This document shows positions 1 through 8,385 of a stretch of 36,124 bases of DNA, piece after piece; the stretch's first letter is position 1, and every line of letters begins with the position of its first letter. The position numbers were made by a program, and so were the translations under genes. The notes under the pieces are model-generated. The model did not search any database, was not told the DNA's origin, and worked only from the letters and a program-made list of their open reading frames with translations. The DNA comes from an uncultured Pelagibacteraceae bacterium (GTDB lineage Bacteria; Pseudomonadota; Alphaproteobacteria; Pelagibacterales; Pelagibacteraceae), in NCBI GenBank assembly GCA_902632315.1, contig CACPCD010000007.1, positions 1 through 36,124 of the forward strand, written 5' to 3'.

Positions 1-330
1 CATCAAAAAAAATTCATTTATAAAAAAAATTATTATGGTGTAAGAGTAATGACAATGTTAATAAATTTTCTTTTCAAAACAAATATTTCAGATGCTGCCG
101 GAGCAACAAAAATCTTTAAAAAAGATATCTATGAAAAATTAGATATAAAAACAAAAAATTTTGATTTTGAATTTGATGTTTTATGTAAATTTGCAAAAGA
201 TGGTCATTACATTTCTGAATATCCAATCGAATATTTTCCAAGATCTGTAGCTGAAGGTAAAAAACTCAAAGCTGTTCAAGATGGATCGGCTATATTACTT
301 ACAATTTTAAGAAATTATTTTGTGAAATGA
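1..330 (+). CDS. Glycosyltransferase family 2, C-terminal part (5' end outside window)
   Basis: The reading frame is open to base 1, so this is the C-terminal ~109 residues of a longer protein, not a small gene starting at the ATG at 49. The remnant reads like the C-terminus of GT2, dolichol-phosphate-mannose-synthase-like transferases: a YYGVRVMT stretch, then ISDAAGATKIFKKDIYEKL, FDFEFDVLCKF and YFPRSVAEGKKL, which in that family lie after the nucleotide-binding core. Such enzymes move a sugar from a nucleotide sugar to a lipid carrier or glycan at the inner membrane. The catalytic DxD region lies outside the window, so donor and acceptor cannot be judged. The stop codon overlaps the next start by 4 nt (ATGA), so it is co-transcribed with the CDP-sugar genes downstream. 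Confidence 0.75.
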   Translation, partial: HQKKFIYKKNYYGVRVMTMLINFLFKTNISDAAGATKIFKKDIYEKLDIKTKNFDFEFDVLCKFAKDGHYISEYPIEYFPRSVAEGKKLKAVQDGSAILLTILRNYFVK

Positions 331-1313
331 ATAATAAAAATATTCTTGTTACAGGCGGTTTGGGTATATTAGGGGCAGCACTCGTTAAAAAGTTAAGCAA
401 AAAAAAATTATACAATATTTTTATTTTAGATAGATCAAAAAATATTAATAAGATTAAAGTTTTAGGACTTAACAAATTTAAGAAAATTAAAATTATTAAA
501 GGAAACTTTAATGATTATAAGACTGTATTCAAGGTAATCAAAAATAAAAATATTGGAGTGATTTTTCACCTCGGTGCGATTACGCAAGTGATTGATGCTT
601 ACAAAAGTCCAATGGAAACATTTAATTCAAATATTATTGGAACAATCAATATCCTGGAAAGTATAAGAAATTTGAAAAGAAACATAAATTTTATATTCAG
701 TTCATCTGATAAAGCATATGGATCTCTTTTAGATGAAGCTTACAAAGAAAATCATCAGCTTAAAGGAAATTATCCCTATGACGTTTCTAAATCTGCCTCA
801 GATTTGATTGTTCAAAGTTACGTTAAGACTTACAATGTAAAGGCTGGAATTATAAGATCAGGAAATATTTATGGACCTGGCGACTTAAATATGGATCGGT
901 TAGTTCCTCACGTAATCATTTCATCGATACTAAAAAAAAGATCAATTTTAAGATCAAATGGAAAATTAATAAGAGATTATATCTATGTAGAAGATGTAGC
1001 AAATGCATATTTTTTGCTTATGAAAAAAATGATTAAATCAAAAGAAAAATTAAGGATTTACAATGTTGGCTCAAAAGAAAATTTAACTGTAATCAATTTT
1101 GTAAAATTAATTACTAAAATGATTAATGGAAAACATATTGTCCCTATAATTAAAAACAATTCTAAAATAGAAATTTATAGGCAAAAACTCAATTATATAA
1201 AAATAAAAAAAGATTTGAATTGGTCACCAAAATCTAAATTAAAGGATTCATTAAACAGTACAATTAATTGGTATAAAAATAATCTTTATTTTTTTAATGG
1301 TAAATTAGACTAA
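327..1313 (+). CDS. rfbG: NAD-dependent epimerase/dehydratase, probable CDP-glucose 4,6-dehydratase
   Basis: Extended short-chain dehydrogenase of 328 aa. The NAD-binding glycine motif TGGLGILG is at residues 9-16 and the catalytic YxxxK at Tyr151/Lys155. Residues 125-129 read SSSDK. An Asp-Lys pair at this place is typical of CDP-glucose 4,6-dehydratases, whereas dTDP-glucose dehydratases carry Asp-Glu. The stretch SGNIYGPGDLNMDRLVP also resembles RfbG. The next gene makes CDP-glucose, which supports conversion of CDP-glucose to CDP-4-keto-6-deoxyglucose in the cytoplasm for a deoxysugar of the surface polysaccharide. It is slightly shorter than typical RfbG (about 355 aa). A different sugar-nucleotide epimerase remains possible; the SDR fold is certain, the substrate is inferred. 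The start overlaps the upstream stop (ATGA). Confidence 0.8.
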   Translation: MNNKNILVTGGLGILGAALVKKLSKKKLYNIFILDRSKNINKIKVLGLNKFKKIKIIKGNFNDYKTVFKVIKNKNIGVIFHLGAITQVIDAYKSPMETFNSNIIGTINILESIRNLKRNINFIFSSSDKAYGSLLDEAYKENHQLKGNYPYDVSKSASDLIVQSYVKTYNVKAGIIRSGNIYGPGDLNMDRLVPHVIISSILKKRSILRSNGKLIRDYIYVEDVANAYFLLMKKMIKSKEKLRIYNVGSKENLTVINFVKLITKMINGKHIVPIIKNNSKIEIYRQKLNYIKIKKDLNWSPKSKLKDSLNSTINWYKNNLYFFNGKLD

Positions 1314-1333
1314 AATCATCTAATTAATTTAAA

Positions 1334-2059
1334 ATGCATACCGTTTTTTTAGCTGGTGGTATGGGGACGCGTCTCTCTGAAGAGACTCGTAAAATCCCTA
1401 AGCCTATGATTAAAATTGGCAAATACCCTATTCTCTTCCATATTATGAAACATTACTCAAATTATAATTTCAAAAAATTTATAGTATGTGGAGGATATAA
1501 ATTTGATTACATCAAAAATGTTTTTAAAAAAAATAAGAATTTTCTCAATAAAAAAAAATTAAATTGGGATGTAAATGTGATAAATACAGGTCTTAGAACT
1601 CAAACAGGGGCAAGAATAAAAAAAATTAATAAATATCTTAAGGATGAAAATTTATTTTTTATGACCTATGGAGATGGTGTGACAAACGTAAATATAAAAA
1701 AACTTCTTCAATTTCATAAAAAGCACCAAAAAATAGCAACCTTAACCGCTGTTAGACCTTTACCCAGATTTGGAAATATAAAATTAAAAAAGAATAAAGT
1801 CTCAAGTTTTAGCGAAAAGGATAAGCTGCAGGAGGGTTGGATAAATGGAGGTTTTTTTGTTCTTAATAGAAAAGTTTTTGACTATATCGATAATAGAGAA
1901 AATTGTATTTTTGAGAGAGAACCACTTCAAAATTTATCGAAGAATGGACAGCTAATGGCATATAAACATGAGGGTTTTTGGCATCCAATGGATACTCTTA
2001 GGGACAAAAATTACCTAAATGAATTATGCAAGAAAAGAAAACTTGATTGGTTAAAATAA
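1334..2059 (+). CDS. rfbF: Glucose-1-phosphate cytidylyltransferase
   Basis: Nucleotidyltransferase of 241 aa. The N-terminal signature GGMGTRLSEET (residues 8-18) followed by KPM (23-25) is the nucleotide-binding loop of this family, and SEET plus IGKYPILFHIMKHYS is characteristic of the cytidylyl rather than the thymidylyl or uridylyl enzymes. Downstream, YGDGVTNVNI and WINGGFFVLN match the sugar-binding part, and FWHPMDTLRD is near the C-terminus. It makes CDP-glucose from CTP and glucose-1-phosphate, feeding the dehydratase encoded 20 nt upstream. It is about 15 residues shorter than the usual 257. No Shine-Dalgarno is visible before the ATG. Confidence 0.88.
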   Translation: MHTVFLAGGMGTRLSEETRKIPKPMIKIGKYPILFHIMKHYSNYNFKKFIVCGGYKFDYIKNVFKKNKNFLNKKKLNWDVNVINTGLRTQTGARIKKINKYLKDENLFFMTYGDGVTNVNIKKLLQFHKKHQKIATLTAVRPLPRFGNIKLKKNKVSSFSEKDKLQEGWINGGFFVLNRKVFDYIDNRENCIFEREPLQNLSKNGQLMAYKHEGFWHPMDTLRDKNYLNELCKKRKLDWLK

Positions 2060-2071
2060 TTTATAATTAAA

Positions 2072-3442
2072 ATGTTTAATGAAAAAAAAATTTATTCATT
2101 AATTTTTATAGCATTTTTTATTTCAATAATTACCAGTTTTGTATTAATTAAAAATTTTGATAAATATGAAATATCAACTGATAATTTAGAAAATCACTCA
2201 ATAATAAAAGGTGATATTCCAGATATTTGGATAGATGGTCAGACAATAAAAAATGATCTTATTAAAGGAAAAAATTATTTTGAGTCTGGTAAGGAGATAT
2301 TTCGTTCATATTTACCCCCAAGATTAATTGCTTTATACTCGTATATTTTCAATTATGAATTATTTGAAGATTGGGATTCGAAAACTTTTAGCACTGATAA
2401 CAAAAAAATATACTATTTAATTTTACAATCTTTTTTTTACTATTTGTCATTATTTTTGTTTTTTAAAAAAATCAAAAAACATTTTGAACCAAGAACATGT
2501 TTTTTCATTACAGTTTTTTTAGCTTTAGAACCAACTATTTTTTTTTACCATTCTTCTTTTCACACTGAATCTATTTTTTTTACAATGCAGATTGTTATGC
2601 TTACTTTATTAATGGAAGATATTGGTAAAATAAAAAATTCTATCTTAGTAGGATTTTTATTGGGATTGATGTTTTTGCAAAAATTAGTTGCAATTTATTA
2701 TATCATTCCGATTTCAATTTACTATTTATTTAAATTAAGATTAAAAGGAGTTGTTCCTTTATTGTCAGTCATTTTATTTTGTTCTTTAATAATTTCGTTA
2801 GTTGGGTACGGAAATTATAAAAGAGCTGGAATATTTTACTTTATGCCACCATCGTCTAAAATAACTCTTCATTTATACTTTCCAAGTATAATAATTAGTA
2901 AAGCAGAAAAAATAAGTGCAACTGATGCTGAAAAAATTGTTCAAAAAGATAAAGATCAATGGCTTAAAGAGAACAAAATTGATCTTAAATCAGAGAAAGA
3001 TAGAATTGTTTACTATAATTATCTTCAAGAATATTCTATTAAAACTCTATTGAAATACCCATTAACATCAATCAAATATATTTCTTGGAGAACTTTGCAA
3101 ACCGGTATATTAAATCCCACTTACATCATCGACTTTATGCGTCATGAAAGTGGGAAAAAACCCGCATGGTACCAAGAAAAAAAATATAAAGATTTTTACA
3201 TTCCTTTAAGAATTTTTTACTCAGCAATAATATATTCCATAATTATATATGGTTTTTTTAGTACAAGAAAAAAAATTAAAGTTGAACATCATATTTTATT
3301 TATTTTATCTTCAGCATATATGCTTGCTTTACTTGGATGGGCAAATAATTCGAGGTATTTTGTACCAATATTAATCTATTTATCCATATATTTTGGTCAT
3401 GGCATTAATAATTTGGTAAAAAAATCAAAAACTATAAATTAG
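2072..3442 (+). CDS. Polytopic membrane protein, possible GT-C (GT39/ArnT-like) glycosyltransferase
   Basis: A 456-aa integral membrane protein with about nine or ten hydrophobic helices. One is at residues 8-26, several lie between 110 and 250, and the last group is after 370. A long soluble loop occupies roughly residues 27-80 and another 285-350. A large first periplasmic loop after helix 1, followed by many helices, is the layout of GT-C enzymes that use polyprenyl-phosphate sugars, and its place at the end of a polysaccharide block fits. I do not see a confident catalytic motif, so function is inferred from topology and context only. It follows rfbF by 12 nt, and a 79-nt A+T-rich gap separates it from the pirin gene. 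Confidence 0.5.
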   Translation: MFNEKKIYSLIFIAFFISIITSFVLIKNFDKYEISTDNLENHSIIKGDIPDIWIDGQTIKNDLIKGKNYFESGKEIFRSYLPPRLIALYSYIFNYELFEDWDSKTFSTDNKKIYYLILQSFFYYLSLFLFFKKIKKHFEPRTCFFITVFLALEPTIFFYHSSFHTESIFFTMQIVMLTLLMEDIGKIKNSILVGFLLGLMFLQKLVAIYYIIPISIYYLFKLRLKGVVPLLSVILFCSLIISLVGYGNYKRAGIFYFMPPSSKITLHLYFPSIIISKAEKISATDAEKIVQKDKDQWLKENKIDLKSEKDRIVYYNYLQEYSIKTLLKYPLTSIKYISWRTLQTGILNPTYIIDFMRHESGKKPAWYQEKKYKDFYIPLRIFYSAIIYSIIIYGFFSTRKKIKVEHHILFILSSAYMLALLGWANNSRYFVPILIYLSIYFGHGINNLVKKSKTIN

Positions 3443-3521
3443 CGTCTATTAGTCTATTTTTTTTATTCTATAGAATGTAATAATTAAGAATATTATAATA
3501 ATATTTATTATATTTAAAATA

Positions 3522-4358
3522 ATGAAAATTGTAAAAGTAGACAAAATTATTAATCCTATTCCTGCCTCTGACGGTGCTGGAGTGAAGCTTAAAAGAAGTA
3601 TTGGTGTAGAGCCAAATTATTTTGACCCATTCTTAATGTTAGATGAATTTGGGTCTGAAAACAAAGATGATTATGTGGCAGGTTTTCCGCCTCATCCTCA
3701 TAGAGGAATCGAAACAGTAACATATATGCTTCAGGGAGAATTTGAACATGAAGATAGTACAGGTGCTAAAGGAAGAATGTCATCTGGTGATGTTCAGTGG
3801 ATGAAAACAGGTAGTGGGATAATTCACTCCGAGATGCCGGCAATGTCTGAAGGTCGACTCCATGGATTTCAATTATGGATAAATATGCCAGCTAAACTAA
3901 AAATGACTAAGCCTGATTATATATACATTGATGCTGATCAAATGAGAGTTCATAAAGACAAAGACAAGCAAGTAAAAGTAATTGCAGGAAAATTTGAAAA
4001 AGCTGAGGGCCCTGTGAAAGGTCATAATGTTGAGCCAATTTATTTTGATGTCGAATTAAAGAAAGAGAAACAATTTAATTTTAAATTACCTAAAACACAC
4101 AATTCTTTTATCTATTTAATTAATGGTGAAATAGAAGTTGGAGAAATAAAGCATAATAAGGTTAAAAATAGTACTCTGATATTACTTTGCAAAGGTGAAG
4201 AATTAAAAGTATTAGCTAAAACTGACACAAAGTTTTTAGTAATTTCAGGTAAACCGATTAATGAAGAAATTGCTAGAGGTGGACCATTTGTTATGAACAC
4301 AAAAGCAGAAATCTTAGAAGCTGTTCAGGATTACCATAATGGTACATTCGTGAAATGA
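3522..4358 (+). CDS. Pirin family protein (cupin, quercetin 2,3-dioxygenase-like)
   Basis: A 278-aa bicupin. The N-terminal cupin carries the pirin signature around PPHPHRGIETVTYML, with metal-ligand candidates His58 and His60 and, further on, His102 and Glu104 in GSGIIHSEMP. All four pirin ligands are therefore present, implying one Fe(II)-type site. Pirins include quercetinases and redox-sensing regulators; the substrate cannot be read from sequence. The C-terminal cupin (about 165-275) ends with a pirin-typical RGGPFVMNTKAEI stretch. It overlaps the quinone oxidoreductase gene by 4 nt (ATGA), suggesting translational coupling and a shared redox or detoxification role. A 12-bp palindrome lies 46 nt upstream of the start. 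Confidence 0.88.
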   Translation: MKIVKVDKIINPIPASDGAGVKLKRSIGVEPNYFDPFLMLDEFGSENKDDYVAGFPPHPHRGIETVTYMLQGEFEHEDSTGAKGRMSSGDVQWMKTGSGIIHSEMPAMSEGRLHGFQLWINMPAKLKMTKPDYIYIDADQMRVHKDKDKQVKVIAGKFEKAEGPVKGHNVEPIYFDVELKKEKQFNFKLPKTHNSFIYLINGEIEVGEIKHNKVKNSTLILLCKGEELKVLAKTDTKFLVISGKPINEEIARGGPFVMNTKAEILEAVQDYHNGTFVK

Positions 4359-5326
4359 AATCTGTAGTAATTTCAAAAAATGGTGGACCCGAAGTTTTAG
4401 AATTAAAAAATGTAACTCTAGATAATCCTGGTGCTAAAGAAGTTTTGATCAAAAACAAGGCTATAGGTCTCAATTACATTGATACATACCACAGATCTGG
4501 TCTTTACCCAGTTGAGCTACCATCTAACATTGGGATCGAGGGAGCAGGAATTATTGAAAAAATTGGCACGGAAGTAAATGATTTTAAAATAGGAGATCGT
4601 GTAGCATATGCATCTATGCCTATCGGTTCTTATTCAACCCACAGAATTTTTCCAACTCTAAAATTAGTGAAGGTTCCAAATGAAATTGACTTAAAAAGAG
4701 CTGTAACATTAATGACGAAAGGTTTTACTGTTTTTTATCTTCTTCACAAAACATACAAAGTTAAGTCAGGAGAAACTATTTTATTTCATGCAGCAGCTGG
4801 AGGTGTGGGGCAAATTTTTTGTCAATGGGCAAAAAGTTTAGGTTGCCAAGTAATAGGAACTGTTGGATCTGATGAAAAAATTGAGATAGCTAAGAAAAAT
4901 GGATGTGATCACGTTATCAATTATTCAAAAGAAAATTTTGCAGTAAAGGTAAAAGAAATTACTAATGGTTTGGGTGTTCCAGTAGTTTACGATGGTGTTG
5001 GAAAAAAAACATTTGACCAATCAATAGAATGTCTAAAAGTGAGAGGAATGATGGTTTCATTTGGTAATGCATCTGGACCCTTGGACCCTTGTAACGTTAC
5101 TAAATCTTTAGCTCCAAAAGGGTTATATCTAACTAGACCAAGCATCGCGCATTACACTTCTACAAGAGATGAACTTGATGAGGCAGCAAATAAAGTTTTT
5201 GAAATGTATACATCTAAAAAGTTTAAATTAGATATTTTTAAAGAATATTCACTGGAAAATATTGTTCAGGCTCACCAGGATTTAGAGGATAGGAAAATCT
5301 TAGGACCAGCAATTATTTTACCCTAA
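4355..5326 (+). CDS. qor: Zinc-independent NADPH:quinone oxidoreductase (MDR superfamily)
   Basis: A 323-aa medium-chain dehydrogenase/reductase. The N-terminal catalytic domain has NYIDTYHRSGLYP (residues 40-52), a signature of the quinone oxidoreductase branch, and lacks the zinc-ligand cysteines of alcohol dehydrogenases. The Rossmann nucleotide-binding motif AAAGGVGQ is at 146-153. The family reduces quinones with NADPH in the cytosol. Length matches E. coli Qor (327). It is coupled to the pirin gene by an ATGA overlap and ends convergently with the DUF2721 gene, the two stop codons sharing two bases. The enzyme class is clear; the physiological substrate is not. Confidence 0.88.
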   Translation: MKSVVISKNGGPEVLELKNVTLDNPGAKEVLIKNKAIGLNYIDTYHRSGLYPVELPSNIGIEGAGIIEKIGTEVNDFKIGDRVAYASMPIGSYSTHRIFPTLKLVKVPNEIDLKRAVTLMTKGFTVFYLLHKTYKVKSGETILFHAAAGGVGQIFCQWAKSLGCQVIGTVGSDEKIEIAKKNGCDHVINYSKENFAVKVKEITNGLGVPVVYDGVGKKTFDQSIECLKVRGMMVSFGNASGPLDPCNVTKSLAPKGLYLTRPSIAHYTSTRDELDEAANKVFEMYTSKKFKLDIFKEYSLENIVQAHQDLEDRKILGPAIILP

Positions 5327-5727
5327 TCAACTTTTACATCCATGTCAGACATATGAAGTTTAAGTGCATTAGTTGAAATATGAATTTCCCTAATAAAAAA
5401 TAATATCGAAATAATCATTGATAGACAACAAGAGCCAAAAATTACCCTTGCCACAAAAAGACTTTCTAAATAGAGGGCGAATACAGTTAACATATTAAAT
5501 AAAAAACCAAAAGCAGCAAACAAAATTGTCCATCTTAACAGAGTTATCCTTCCACTTAGATTGATAAACTGTTTTTTCCATTCTGGTGGAATATGTTTTT
5601 CATAAACATGCTCATCGTGAAGCTGTCTAATAAGAATGCTTAGTGAGTGAAATCTATTGCTATATACTGCCATTAATAAAGGAATAGCCGGAAACATTAG
5701 CGCTGTAACTGTGTAATCAATATTCAT
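5323..5727 (-). CDS. DUF2721 family membrane protein
   Basis: About 134 aa from the ATG at 5727. An in-frame TTG at 5748 with AAAGG upstream is an alternative start adding seven residues. The N-terminal stretch ALMFPAIPLLMAVYSNRF, followed by SILIRQL, matches the DUF2721 pattern: a hydrophobic segment, a conserved SNR, then an amphipathic region. Two further transmembrane segments lie at about 60-80 and 90-112. The family is widespread in proteobacteria and has no known function. It sits alone on this strand, divergent from ubiA across about 50 nt and convergent with qor. Confidence 0.72.
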   Translation of the reverse strand: MNIDYTVTALMFPAIPLLMAVYSNRFHSLSILIRQLHDEHVYEKHIPPEWKKQFINLSGRITLLRWTILFAAFGFLFNMLTVFALYLESLFVARVIFGSCCLSMIISILFFIREIHISTNALKLHMSDMDVKVD

Positions 5728-5779
5728 ACGAATCAATTTGATTATCAATCTTGCCTTTGTTATTTACAAGTAAATTCTT

Positions 5780-6643
5780 ATGAACCAAATAAACTTATTT
5801 ATTGATCTAACAAGACTAAAAAAACCTATTGGATATATGTTGCTTTTTTGGCCTTGCTCATGGGGTTTAACAATAGGTTTTGATTTTTCTGATAATATAA
5901 ATTTGTACATTTTCTATTTAATTCTTTTCTTTCTTGGAGCTGTATTGATGAGGTCTGCAGGCTGTATAGTGAATGATATTTGGGATAGGAAGTTTGATAG
6001 AAAAGTTTTTAGGACAAAGAATAGACCTATTGCATCAGGTAAAGTATCAATTTATAAGGCTATTATTTACTCAATTTTTCTCTGCTTAGCAGCTTTGTTG
6101 GTTCTTATTAATTTTAATTATTTTACAATTTTCTTAGCACTTGGGTCGATGCCCTTAGCATTTACTTATCCGTTGATGAAAAGATTTACATATTGGCCAC
6201 AACTTTTCTTGGGTATAACATTTAATTATGGTTTAATTCTCGGCTGGACGTCAGTTAACAATTATATAAGTATAATACCCTTAATTTTATATTTTGGGGC
6301 CATATTTTGGACACTAGGGTACGACACAATATACGGATATCAAGACATTAAAGACGATGAAATTATTGGATTAAAATCAACCTCAATTAAATTTAAAAAG
6401 AGTCCATTCACATTTTTATTCTTATGCTACACAGTTTTAATTTTATCCTTATTAATAGTGGGTTATTTAATGGAATATAATAATTTTTTCTTTGTCATGA
6501 TTTTAGTTATCATTTTTCAACTATTTTTTTCTCAGCTTAAAAAACTTAATATTAAGTCAGCTAATAGCTGTTTAACTGTATTTAAATCAAATAATTTTTT
6601 AGGACTTTTAATCTTTTTAAGTTTATTTATAGGTAAATTTTAA
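5780..6643 (+). CDS. ubiA: 4-hydroxybenzoate polyprenyltransferase (UbiA)
   Basis: A 287-aa polytopic membrane prenyltransferase with about eight helices. Both Asp-rich motifs of the UbiA superfamily are present: NDIWDRKFD at residues 65-73 and DTIYGYQDIKDDE near 181-193. They bind the Mg-diphosphate of the prenyl donor. KNRPIASG directly after the first motif is typical of the 4-hydroxybenzoate branch. It attaches the polyprenyl tail to 4-hydroxybenzoate in ubiquinone synthesis at the inner membrane. Length is close to E. coli UbiA (290). The stop is one base before the msbA start, so it probably shares the transcript with the lipid A genes. Confidence 0.92.
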   Translation: MNQINLFIDLTRLKKPIGYMLLFWPCSWGLTIGFDFSDNINLYIFYLILFFLGAVLMRSAGCIVNDIWDRKFDRKVFRTKNRPIASGKVSIYKAIIYSIFLCLAALLVLINFNYFTIFLALGSMPLAFTYPLMKRFTYWPQLFLGITFNYGLILGWTSVNNYISIIPLILYFGAIFWTLGYDTIYGYQDIKDDEIIGLKSTSIKFKKSPFTFLFLCYTVLILSLLIVGYLMEYNNFFFVMILVIIFQLFFSQLKKLNIKSANSCLTVFKSNNFLGLLIFLSLFIGKF

Positions 6644-6644
6644 T

Positions 6645-8385
6645 ATGAACAACAAAGAAATTTTAAAACGTTTATATAAAAGTTATACAAAAAAATATTT
6701 GAAAAATATAATTCTAGCAGCATTCTTTTCAGTAACTTTAGCTGCTAGTACTTCAGCAGTTGCTTATTTATTAGACCCAGCAATTAATGAGCTATTTATA
6801 AATAAATCAGAAACACTTCTGTATGTAATTCCCTTTCTTATTGTTTTAGCTTTCACAATTAAAGGTGGATCACTTTATCTCGCTAAGATAATTATGATAA
6901 ATGTTTCTGAGGAGGTAAAGAAAGATATTCAAATAGATATGTTCGCGTCAATGATTTCTGCTGATACTCAATTGGTAGATGGAAAACATTCTGGAAAGTT
7001 TGTGGGAAATTTAATGAATGATGTTAATATGATTGTGAATCTTATAAGCACAGCAATTTTAAATTTATTCAAAGATAGTTTGACTTTGATTGGATTGTTA
7101 TCAGTAATGTTTTATCAAAATTGGAAACTGTCATTAATTGCAATTATCATGATACCTTTGGCAAGCATAGCAACCAAAGTATTAGGAAAAAGAATGACAA
7201 AAGTTGTTGGCGAACAAATGCAAAGAGCAGGAGTATTAACTTCATATTTAATTGAAATTTTCAAAAATCATAAATTAATCAAAATTTTTCAAAAGGAAAG
7301 TTATGAGAGAAAAAGAGCAAATGATTTTATAAATACTTTAAAAGAGTCATCTAGAAAAATAGCTATAGTTTTTGTAAGAGCATCTCCAATTATGGAAACC
7401 ATTACAGGTATTATGATTGGATTTATTATTTTTGTTTCTGCAAAACTCATTATGAAAGATGAATTGCAAGTTGGAAATTTCTTTTCATTTTTAGCTGCGA
7501 TGATGTTGGCTTATCAACCAGTGAGATCTTTAGCAACTTTAAATCTTGCTGTTCAACAAGGATTAGCAGGAGCTAGAAATGTTCTGCCAATAATTGATGA
7601 TACAAACTTAATCAAAGATGAATTAGGATCTAGTGAATTAAATATAAAAAACGGTAAAATAAATTTTATTAACGTTCAGTTTGGTTATTCAAGTGATGAT
7701 AGAAAGATTTTAGACAATATAAACCTTGAGATACCCGGTGAAAAAATGACAGCTCTAGTTGGACATAGTGGAGCAGGAAAATCAACTATTCTTAATTTAA
7801 TACCAAGATTTTATAATATCAACAAAGGTGAAATAAAGATCGATGATCAGTCAATATACAAATCTACAATTCATTCTTTGAGAAAGAGTATTTCTTTGGT
7901 GAGCCAGGATACCACTTTGTTTGATGACACTATTAAAAATAATATTGCATACGCAAACCTGGATGCAACACAAGATCAAATAGAAGAAGCAGCAAAGTTA
8001 TCATTTGCGGATGAATTCATTAAGAAATTACCAAAAAAAATATGATACTTTAATCGGTGAAAATGGAGTAAGACTTTCAGGCGGTGAGAAACAAAGATTA
8101 TCTATAGCAAGAGCAATACTTAAAAAAAGTCCAATAATTTTATTAGATGAGGCAACTTCTTCTTTAGACGCAGAGACTGAAAGCAAAATACAAAAAGCAA
8201 TTACATATTTAACAAAAGGAAGAACTACAGTTGTTATAGCACATAGACTCTCCACTATTTTAAACTCAGATAAGATTTATGTAATTGATATGGGAAAAGT
8301 TGTAGGAGAAGGGAATCATCAAAAATTACTTGATACCTCAGACGTTTATAAAAATTTTTACGAAAAACAGATTAAACGATCATAA
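6645..8385 (+). pseudogene. msbA: Lipid A/ABC exporter MsbA, interrupted by a +1 frameshift
   Basis: Two frames together encode one ABC half-transporter. Frame one (6645-8045) holds the six-helix exporter domain (about residues 20-300), Walker A GHSGAGKST near 373-381 and the Q-loop in SLVSQDTTLF, then ends KKLPKKI-stop. The second frame resumes at once (8041-8385) with YDTLIGENG, signature LSGGEKQR, Walker B IILLDEATSSLD and the H-loop IAHRLST. The break is in CC-A8-TATGAT at 8031-8046; with seven A the frame would be continuous and give a normal 579-aa MsbA. As written, the product lacks the signature motif and Walker B and cannot hydrolyse ATP. A sequencing or assembly indel, transcriptional slippage or a real mutation are all possible. 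The stop overlaps the waaA start (TAATG). Confidence 0.85.
8033..8040 (+). other. A8 homopolymer at the msbA frame break
   Basis: Eight consecutive A between CC and TATGAT. Seven would keep the frame (Lys-Lys-Tyr-Asp). This is the only base change needed to restore msbA, and it lies at a slippage-prone site for both polymerases and sequencers. Confidence 0.85.

Noticed and set aside
49..330. Stand-alone 93-aa gene
   Set aside because: The frame is open upstream to base 1 and the sequence is the end of a GT2 enzyme, so the ATG at 49 is internal.
8005..8385. Separate 126-aa ABC ATPase gene starting at TTG
   Set aside because: Its first residues are out-of-frame msbA sequence; true homology begins exactly at the A8 break, so it is the msbA C-terminus.
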